Source: Deltaproteobacteria bacterium (GTDB lineage: Bacteria > Desulfobacterota > Desulfarculia > Adiutricales > JAGVGV01). From it: a DNA stretch of 9,995 bases. Every line of letters starts with the position of its first letter. Position 1 is the first letter of the stretch. A program made the translations under genes and the position numbers. The stretch is from contig JAGVGV010000596.1 of assembly GCA_020056895.1 (NCBI GenBank), positions 1 through 9,995 on the forward strand, given 5' to 3'. This document shows, one piece after another, positions 6,450 to 9,995 of this stretch. The notes beneath the pieces are model-generated. The model was given only the letters and a program-made list of their open reading frames with translations. It ran no database searches and was not told the origin of the DNA.

Positions 6450-7679
6450 ATGAACGGCACGCAACTTTACGGACTCAAACGATTGATGGCCACCCTGCGG
6501 ATGGGCCGCCACGAAGCCCTCAAAGGACTGGGGCTACGGCGGAAGCTGGCCCTCAATTATGTGGGCCGCGAAAGCAAAATGACCGAACTAGACGGCCGGA
6601 TTTATACCAATACCTTCACGCCCTATTATCCATCTCCGGCGTATGACCGGTTTTTGAATGGGCTTCGGGCCGTGGCCGCCGGCCGTCCCACGCCGCTGGT
6701 CACCAATTTCGCCGTCACCGCCCGCTGCCCCTGCCGGTGCTGGCATTGCTCCTTCGCCGACCGGTCCAAAAAGGACGAACTCTCCCTGGCCGATCTCCAG
6801 GCCGCCATCCGGTCCGTCCAGGCCTTGGGTTCGGCGGTGATCGGGCTGACCGGCGGGGAACCGCTTCTTCGGGACGATCTCGAAGACATCATCGCGTCCA
6901 TTGGTCCCGATTCCATGCCCCTCATGTTCACCACCGGGTTCCGGTTGACTCCGGATCGAGTCCGCAACCTTAAAAAGGCCGGACTGGGCATTCCCGTGGT
7001 CAGCCTGGACCATTACGATTCTGAAATCCACGACCGGGGCCGGGGCGTGCCCGGAATGTTCGACCAGGCGTTGGCCGCCATCCGGATGTTCCAGGACGAA
7101 GGCTTTTACGTGGCCGTGTCCTTCGTGCCGGACCGGCGGCTGGTTTCGAACCGGGACGAAATCTTCAAGGTGCTGGACTTTTTCCGGGACCTGGGCGTCA
7201 ACGATCTCCGGCTCACGTCGCCCATCCTGTCCGGCCATTTGACCGACCGGCCGGACCAAAAGCTGAGCCCTGAAAACGTCCGGACCATCGAGGACATCCA
7301 GCGGTTTCTGGTCCGCACGCCGGGGTATCCGGGGGTGTTCGCCTACGACTTTTTCGAAAACGACCGTTTTTACGGCTGTTGCGCGGGTTTCAACTACCTG
7401 TTCGTGGATGCCGAAGGCAACCTGTGCCCCTGCGACTTCACCATGCTTTCCTTCGGCAACCTGAAGGAAAAGCCGGTGGCGGACATCTGGGAGGAAACCA
7501 GCCGCCACTTTTGCCGGCCCGCCACGGGCGGGTGCTACGCCAACAAATGCACGAAGCATATGGCGGATATGAAGCCGGATAAATGGCCCTTGAGGCCGGA
7601 CGACGCCCGGAAACTGGTGGCCCTCTGTCCGCCCAACAATCCCAACGAACTGCCGGAATTTTTCCGGCGGATGAAATAA
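6450..7679 (+). CDS. Radical SAM protein with SPASM-type C-terminal cluster domain
   Basis: A 409-residue S-adenosylmethionine radical enzyme. The [4Fe-4S] motif CxxxCxxC is C93, C97 and C100 in ARCPCRCWHCSF, with an extra Cys at 95. The SAM-binding GGEP is at residues 135-138. The C-terminal part has a SPASM-like pattern: C310-C311, C326-x-C328 after DAEGN, the GNLKEKPVADIWEE segment, then C355, C362 and C367, enough to bind one or two further clusters. This architecture occurs in MoaA/PqqE/anSME-like enzymes and many peptide or cofactor maturases. The first 80 residues are a basic, helical extension. No precursor peptide is evident in the 40-bp gap upstream. AAAGGTG precedes ATG 6450 with eight-base spacing. 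The reaction and substrate are not known. Co-transcription with the binding protein is likely but does not reveal the substrate. Confidence 0.88.
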   Translation: MNGTQLYGLKRLMATLRMGRHEALKGLGLRRKLALNYVGRESKMTELDGRIYTNTFTPYYPSPAYDRFLNGLRAVAAGRPTPLVTNFAVTARCPCRCWHCSFADRSKKDELSLADLQAAIRSVQALGSAVIGLTGGEPLLRDDLEDIIASIGPDSMPLMFTTGFRLTPDRVRNLKKAGLGIPVVSLDHYDSEIHDRGRGVPGMFDQALAAIRMFQDEGFYVAVSFVPDRRLVSNRDEIFKVLDFFRDLGVNDLRLTSPILSGHLTDRPDQKLSPENVRTIEDIQRFLVRTPGYPGVFAYDFFENDRFYGCCAGFNYLFVDAEGNLCPCDFTMLSFGNLKEKPVADIWEETSRHFCRPATGGCYANKCTKHMADMKPDKWPLRPDDARKLVALCPPNNPNELPEFFRRMK

Positions 7680-7685
7680 TAATAA

Positions 7686-7729
7686 GGAAGGAGGGGGGGC
7701 CGCCGATGCGTCCGGCGCTCCCCTGTTCC
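7686..7729 (+). terminator. GC-rich imperfect hairpin after the radical SAM gene
   Basis: Nested arms pair GGAA with TTCC, a GGGG run with CCCC (7720-7723), and CGCCG (7701-7705) with CGGCG (7713-7717) around a seven-base loop. It begins six bases after the radical SAM stop, so it is well placed as a terminator, but there is no T-tail, so it may instead protect the mRNA end. The 5' arm contains AAGGAGG and a run of seven G. Confidence 0.4.
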
Positions 7730-7740
7730 CTGATGATAAA

Positions 7741-7799
7741 ATGAATTCATCCCAGGAAGCGCGGCACGGAAGTCATGAACCTGTTTGATGAATTCATCC
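7741..7799. repeat. Pair of 12-bp direct repeats (ATGAATTCATCC)
   Basis: ATGAATTCATCC occurs at 7741-7752 and again at 7788-7799, 47 bp apart. The first ten bases are themselves a palindrome (ATGAATTCAT). The second copy lies within the start of the nucleotidyltransferase remnant. The pair could be the trace of a local duplication or an operator pair for the former module, or it could be chance. Confidence 0.5.
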
Positions 7800-7995
7800 A
7801 TTTAACCCGGAGGTTGGAAAACGAGGGGGCGAGGTGCGCCCTGGTGGGGGGAGCGGCCTTGGGGCCGTGGTGGCCAAATCGGCCGAAGGCCCCGTCCGCG
7901 CGGCCCGGAAGGGGGATTTGATCCGCCTGAAAAAATTACGCAATTCGAAGCAGGATCAGGCGGACATCGAAAGGCTGGAACATGAAAACGGCTGA
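7775..7995 (+). pseudogene. Nucleotidyltransferase-family gene remnant with internal deletion/frameshift
   Basis: ATG 7775 opens a frame reading MNLFDEFIHLTRRLENEG followed by ALVGGAALG, the start of an MNT/AbiEii-like nucleotidyltransferase (family pattern: helix, then ALVGG.A). This frame degenerates into Pro/Arg-rich sequence and stops at 7919-7921. In the next frame the typical C-terminus is readable from about 7903, with KGDLIRLKKLRNSKQDQADIE, ending at TGA 7993-7995. The two ends are only about 50-100 bp apart, while intact members run to roughly 150-200 residues. The central part with the catalytic Asp pair (TKDIDLL-type) is absent. I infer loss of some 300 bp plus a frame change. The product cannot be active. 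Assignment rests on the two recognisable ends. A sequencing error alone would not explain the missing middle. Confidence 0.65.
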
Positions 7996-8188
7996 TGACG
8001 TGTTTCGTCGGCTGAGGAAGCTGAACGAAATGAACCGCCGACTGAAACAATTTACCCTCAAAGAACAGGGCGCCGATCCCGAACCATCAGCCGCCCCCGC
8101 CGATGCCTCCGCCCCGCGAAACGAGCCGGACCCCCCTACCCCAGGTGCGGCGTGCCCCGGCCCGAACAAAGATATTCCTTCAGACTGA
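7982..8188 (+). CDS. Small hypothetical protein, possible partner-gene remnant of the nucleotidyltransferase module
   Basis: A 68-residue ORF. ATG 7982 lies inside the last codons of the nucleotidyltransferase remnant, overlapping its stop by 14 bp, the arrangement of a translationally coupled second gene. Residues 1-30 (MKTADDVFRRLRKLNEMNRR and following) are charged and helical, as expected for the short protein that often accompanies such nucleotidyltransferases. From residue 31 on it is Ala/Pro-rich with little family character, and its last 53 bases overlap the converging SRPBCC gene. So the original gene may have ended differently, with the tail being accidental reading-through. No clear Shine-Dalgarno is present apart from weak AAAGG at 7969-7973. 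It may not be functional now that its partner is broken. Confidence 0.4.
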   Translation: MKTADDVFRRLRKLNEMNRRLKQFTLKEQGADPEPSAAPADASAPRNEPDPPTPGAACPGPNKDIPSD

Positions 8189-8558
8189 TCAGATACCGCG
8201 CCCAGTCAAAACTGCACCGGGCGAATATGCCGTCCGTGGATTTCCAGCCCCAATGGCGGAACCGGAGCTTCGTGCCCTGGCCATGGGGTTCCAGGGTGAA
8301 CGACAACCAGGTATCCGCCCATTCCGGGGGGCCGTCCAGGCAGTGCCATTGGACCAGGCGGTCCTTTTCCAGCTTGTCGATCATCATGGTAAACACTACG
8401 GTTCGTTTGGAAAAACCGAACCGGGCGGCGGTCCCGGCCACGGGATCGGCGTGGGCGTCCAGCGTCCACCAGCCGGCCAGGCCGGATTCTTCGGTCAACG
8501 CCCGGAACGTCTTTTCGGGCGTGGTTTCGATATGGAGTTCATGAAGGATTTCGAACAT
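8136..8558 (-). CDS. SRPBCC / AHSA1-like (START-fold) domain protein
   Basis: A 140-residue single-domain protein of the SRPBCC superfamily, activator-of-Hsp90-ATPase-1-like group. Visible landmarks are the N-terminal strand with TTPEKTFRALTEESGLAGWW (12-31), the strand region FSKRTVVFTMMIDKLEKDRLVQWHC (49-73), GPPEWADTWLSFTLEP (76-91), the RFRHWGW turn (99-105), and the C-terminal helix DWARYLISLKEYLCSGRGTPH. The fold makes a hydrophobic cavity; bacterial members bind small hydrophobic ligands or act as stress or toxin-resistance-like factors, but none is assigned here. AGGGGA is eight bases before ATG 8558. A perfect hairpin (GGCCC/GGGCC, 8596-8610) and the shared upstream motif lie in its leader. 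It appears monocistronic and converges on the nucleotidyltransferase remnant. Confidence 0.87.
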   Translation of the reverse strand: MFEILHELHIETTPEKTFRALTEESGLAGWWTLDAHADPVAGTAARFGFSKRTVVFTMMIDKLEKDRLVQWHCLDGPPEWADTWLSFTLEPHGQGTKLRFRHWGWKSTDGIFARCSFDWARYLISLKEYLCSGRGTPHLG

Positions 8559-8616
8559 CGGACGATTCCCCTTTCGTCTGAATCCGCCTTTTCCCGGCCC
8601 GGTGGGGGCCGATCGG

Positions 8617-8639
8617 GGACGAAAAAAAAACCAGGCGGC
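8617..8639 (-). promoter_or_regulatory. Shared upstream motif, copy B (58 bp before the SRPBCC gene)
   Basis: On the minus strand this reads GCCGCCTGG, nine T, then CGTCC. It is identical to copy A at 2818-2836 except for four extra T. Both copies face the same way, 35-58 bp upstream of the start codons of unrelated minus-strand genes. The role is unknown. Confidence 0.35.
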
Positions 8640-8699
8640 GGAAACATCTTCCAGTTGGCAAGAACCTGAGCGCGGCCGCCTTCCTTCTGAATGGTACCA

Positions 8700-8729
8700 G
8701 AACCGGCGTGGTTTCGCAAAGACCGGTTC
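8700..8729. repeat. Inverted repeat upstream of the DUF2975 promoter
   Basis: GAACCGG (8700-8706) and CCGGTTC (8723-8729) are perfect seven-base arms separated by 16 bp. The centre lies about 80 bp upstream of the -35 box of the DUF2975/XRE operon, so it could bind a dimeric regulator. A weaker ATGAT/ATCAT repeat (8766-8770, 8780-8784) sits directly next to the -35 box. The stretch 8559-8850 otherwise holds no convincing gene. Confidence 0.4.
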
Positions 8730-8790
8730 ATCCGGCTAAAGACGATGGCCGGATTACAGCCATTTATGATTGTTAGTCGATCATTTTTGC

Positions 8791-8819
8791 TTGACACCCA
8801 GCCAGCGGCCGATTATCCT
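8791..8819 (+). promoter_or_regulatory. Sigma-70 promoter of the DUF2975/XRE operon
   Basis: A perfect -35 TTGACA (8791-8796), 17-bp spacer and -10 TATCCT (8814-8819) form the clearest promoter in the window. The predicted start near 8826 leaves a leader of about 25 nt containing AAAGGAG for ATG 8851. It rules out the upstream TTG 8770 as start codon, because that codon lies before the promoter. Confidence 0.75.
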
Positions 8820-8850
8820 CCCGTCCAAGGTCAACGAAAGGAGAATCGAT

Positions 8851-9408
8851 ATGGGTTTGAATCGGATTAAAAGAATCAGTGGATCGTTGAAATGGCTTTT
8901 TACGGGGATGATGGCCGTTCCGCCCCTGGCCGCCTGCGTGGTTTGGCTGTTTCTGGACCATTGGCTGGCCAAGGATGGGGGGACGTCCTTGAGCCTGATG
9001 GGGTCGATCCCCCCGAACATTCCAGTGTTAGGGCCGATCACGGGGGGGATGAAAGGGTTGGGGCTGCTGGTCACGTTGGCGCCGGCGGGGCTTCAAATGG
9101 CTTTGTTTTGGTACCTGGCCCGGCTTTTCGGGCTGTACCAGCAGGGCGCCATTTTCACGATCGAAAGCGTGGGCTGCCTGCGCCGGGTGGGCGCGTTCCT
9201 GCTGATCGGCGCGATCGTCCAGCCGTTCCACGGGGCTCTGGTCACTCTGGTGTTGACGATGAACAATCCCGCCGGCCAGCATATGATTACTCTGGGCCTG
9301 AGCGGGGATCCCATCGGCAAGGCGATGACGGCGTTGGTGGTGTTTTTGATTTCATGGATCATGGACGAGGGCCGGAAACTTCAGGAAGACCAGGCCTTGA
9401 CGGTGTAA
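8851..9408 (+). CDS. DUF2975 family integral membrane protein (YoaS-like)
   Basis: A 185-residue inner-membrane protein with four predicted membrane segments at about residues 14-36, 68-93, 113-136 and 156-171. The family signatures are the segment RLFGLYQQGAIFTIESVGCL (91-110) between segments two and three, and the C-terminal ISWIMDEGRKLQEDQALTV, which typically ends DUF2975 proteins. ATG 8851 is preceded by AAAGGAG and sits just after a strong promoter; the open frame further upstream is not used. The gene is paired with a small XRE regulator four bases downstream, the usual arrangement of DUF2975 genes (as with Bacillus YoaS/YozG). The molecular function of the family is not established; a membrane partner or signal sensor for the regulator is an inference. 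Confidence 0.9.
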   Translation: MGLNRIKRISGSLKWLFTGMMAVPPLAACVVWLFLDHWLAKDGGTSLSLMGSIPPNIPVLGPITGGMKGLGLLVTLAPAGLQMALFWYLARLFGLYQQGAIFTIESVGCLRRVGAFLLIGAIVQPFHGALVTLVLTMNNPAGQHMITLGLSGDPIGKAMTALVVFLISWIMDEGRKLQEDQALTV

Positions 9409-9412
9409 TAAG

Positions 9413-9634
9413 ATGACCATCATAGTGAATCTGGACGTGATGCTGGCGAAAAGGAAGGTGTCGTCCAAGGAACTGGCCGAGGCCGTCGGGATCACTCCGC
9501 AAAACCTGTCGATCCTGAAAACGGGCAAGGCCCGGGCGATCCGCCTGGGGACCCTCGAGGCCATCTGCCGCCGCCTGTCCTGCCAACCGGGGGATATTCT
9601 GATCTACGAACCGGAAGGAGAGGAAAAAGCGTAA
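9413..9634 (+). CDS. YozG-like XRE/Cro-CI family transcriptional regulator
   Basis: A 73-residue protein that is a single Cro/CI-type helix-turn-helix domain. The helix-turn-helix lies at about residues 17-37 (SSKELAEAVGITPQNLSILK). The following TGKARAIRLGTLEAICRRLSCQPGDIL is the characteristic end of the YozG group found beside DUF2975 genes. It starts four bases after the DUF2975 stop (TAATAAG then ATG) with no strong Shine-Dalgarno, so translation is probably coupled to the upstream gene. By analogy it may regulate its own operon; the inverted repeats upstream of the promoter are candidate operators. Confidence 0.9.
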   Translation: MTIIVNLDVMLAKRKVSSKELAEAVGITPQNLSILKTGKARAIRLGTLEAICRRLSCQPGDILIYEPEGEEKA

Positions 9635-9660
9635 ACCTGCTCTTCGATAATACCAAACGC

Positions 9661-9696
9661 CCGGCTCCGGAGGTGACCCCGCCCGTCCGGAGCCGG
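9661..9696. terminator. Ten-base-pair stem terminator between converging genes
   Basis: CCGGCTCCGG (9661-9670) pairs perfectly with CCGGAGCCGG (9687-9696) around a 16-base loop. It lies midway between the stops of the XRE gene (+) and the TPR gene (-). On the minus strand the stem is followed by GCGTTTGGTATTATC, moderately T-rich; on the plus strand by TGATTCGAATTCAATT. It is probably bidirectional. Confidence 0.65.
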
Positions 9697-9706
9697 TGAT
9701 TCGAAT

Positions 9707-9995
9707 TCAATTCGCCGAGGCTTTGGCGGTTTTTGCCTTTTCCTCGATTTGAGCCAGAGTTTCCCCGAGCCGTTCAGCGGCGCCCATGAATCCTCCGGCC
9801 TTGGCTTTTTCGATGGCTTCGTTCATCAAGGTTTTGGCCTCATCGAACCGGCCCGCGGCTCCATAGGCGATGGCCAAGGCTTCCAAAGCATCCGTTTTTC
9901 GTTCAGATAGTTCCAAGCCTTTTTGGCCCATTTCAATGGCTTGAACAAGGTTTTGATGCGGAGCAGGCGTGGTGGCCAAAAACCGGCCAAGTTCG
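9707..9995 (-). CDS. TPR-repeat protein, C-terminal part (gene continues beyond window)
   Basis: An open minus-strand frame from the window edge to TGA at 9707-9709, 95 residues. The stretch GLELSERKTDALEALAIAYGAAGRFDEAKTLMNEAIEKAKAGG matches tetratricopeptide repeat helices (the A-x-A-Y-x-x-x-G-R-F-D-E-A core). The preceding LGRFLATTPAPHQN resembles the linker before the last repeat in multi-TPR proteins, including TPR-containing glycosyltransferases and membrane proteins of O-linked type. A TTG at 9979 is in frame, but the frame is open upstream of it with sensible protein sequence, so it is not the start. The tail is Lys/Ala-rich. Which full-length protein it belongs to cannot be told from this fragment. 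Confidence 0.8.
   Translation of the reverse strand, partial: ELGRFLATTPAPHQNLVQAIEMGQKGLELSERKTDALEALAIAYGAAGRFDEAKTLMNEAIEKAKAGGFMGAAERLGETLAQIEEKAKTAKASAN

Noticed and set aside
8495..8797. Minus-strand ORF of 100 codons upstream of and overlapping the SRPBCC gene
   Set aside because: No family features. It covers the A/T homopolymer and leader of the SRPBCC gene and the opposing strong promoter.
8770..8850. Upstream TTG start for the DUF2975 protein
   Set aside because: The TTGACA/TATCCT promoter lies after that codon, and ATG 8851 has a proper AAAGGAG site and the family N-terminus.
1..9995. CRISPR array, insertion sequence or prophage genes
   Set aside because: No regularly spaced repeats, transposase, integrase or phage structural gene is visible on either strand.

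Overview
The window is GC-rich (roughly 60% by eye) bacterial chromosome with strong G/C third-position bias and abundant CCGG. It carries an AcuC-type deacetylase, a long-chain acyl-CoA synthetase, a LivK-like binding protein and a SPASM radical SAM enzyme. This gene set and style fit Desulfobacterota (a Deltaproteobacteria-like, possibly sulfate-reducing, fatty-acid-using organism). That placement is inference; no rRNA or marker gene is present.

Layout. At 1-179 there is a weakly supported C-terminal tail of an upstream ORF, then a hairpin-rich leader. At 335-1498 (+) lies acuC, with all catalytic and zinc residues intact. It is followed by a terminator and a secreted GDSL/SGNH esterase-like hydrolase (1618-2310, +), which ends in a long terminator. 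Converging on it are two minus-strand genes: a long-chain fatty acid:CoA ligase (4830-3016) and an ABM-domain (YgiN-like) monooxygenase (2782-2387), separated by 233 bp with two terminator-like hairpins. Diverging from the ligase is a probable two-gene operon: a secreted branched-chain-amino-acid-type substrate-binding protein (5048-6409) and a radical SAM/SPASM enzyme (6450-7679), 40 bp apart.

From 7680 to 8190 the sequence is degraded accessory DNA. A nucleotidyltransferase gene has lost its middle, so its N-terminus and C-terminus lie in different frames. A short ORF overlaps its end, as in nucleotidyltransferase two-gene modules. Next come a minus-strand SRPBCC/AHSA1 protein (8558-8136), then a clear sigma-70 promoter driving a DUF2975 membrane protein plus YozG-like XRE regulator pair (8851-9634). 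A perfect 10-bp-stem terminator separates this pair from the converging C-terminus of a TPR protein that runs off the right edge.

The genes look like mostly independent small transcription units. The plausible functional link is acyl-CoA metabolism: a fatty acyl-CoA synthetase lies two genes from a deacetylase of the type known to reactivate an AMP-forming acyl-CoA synthetase. I found no complete defence, CRISPR, phage or insertion-sequence system. The most unusual items are the collapsed nucleotidyltransferase, a shared motif just upstream of two unrelated minus-strand genes (with a weaker copy near a third), and the binding-protein/radical-SAM pair of unknown purpose.
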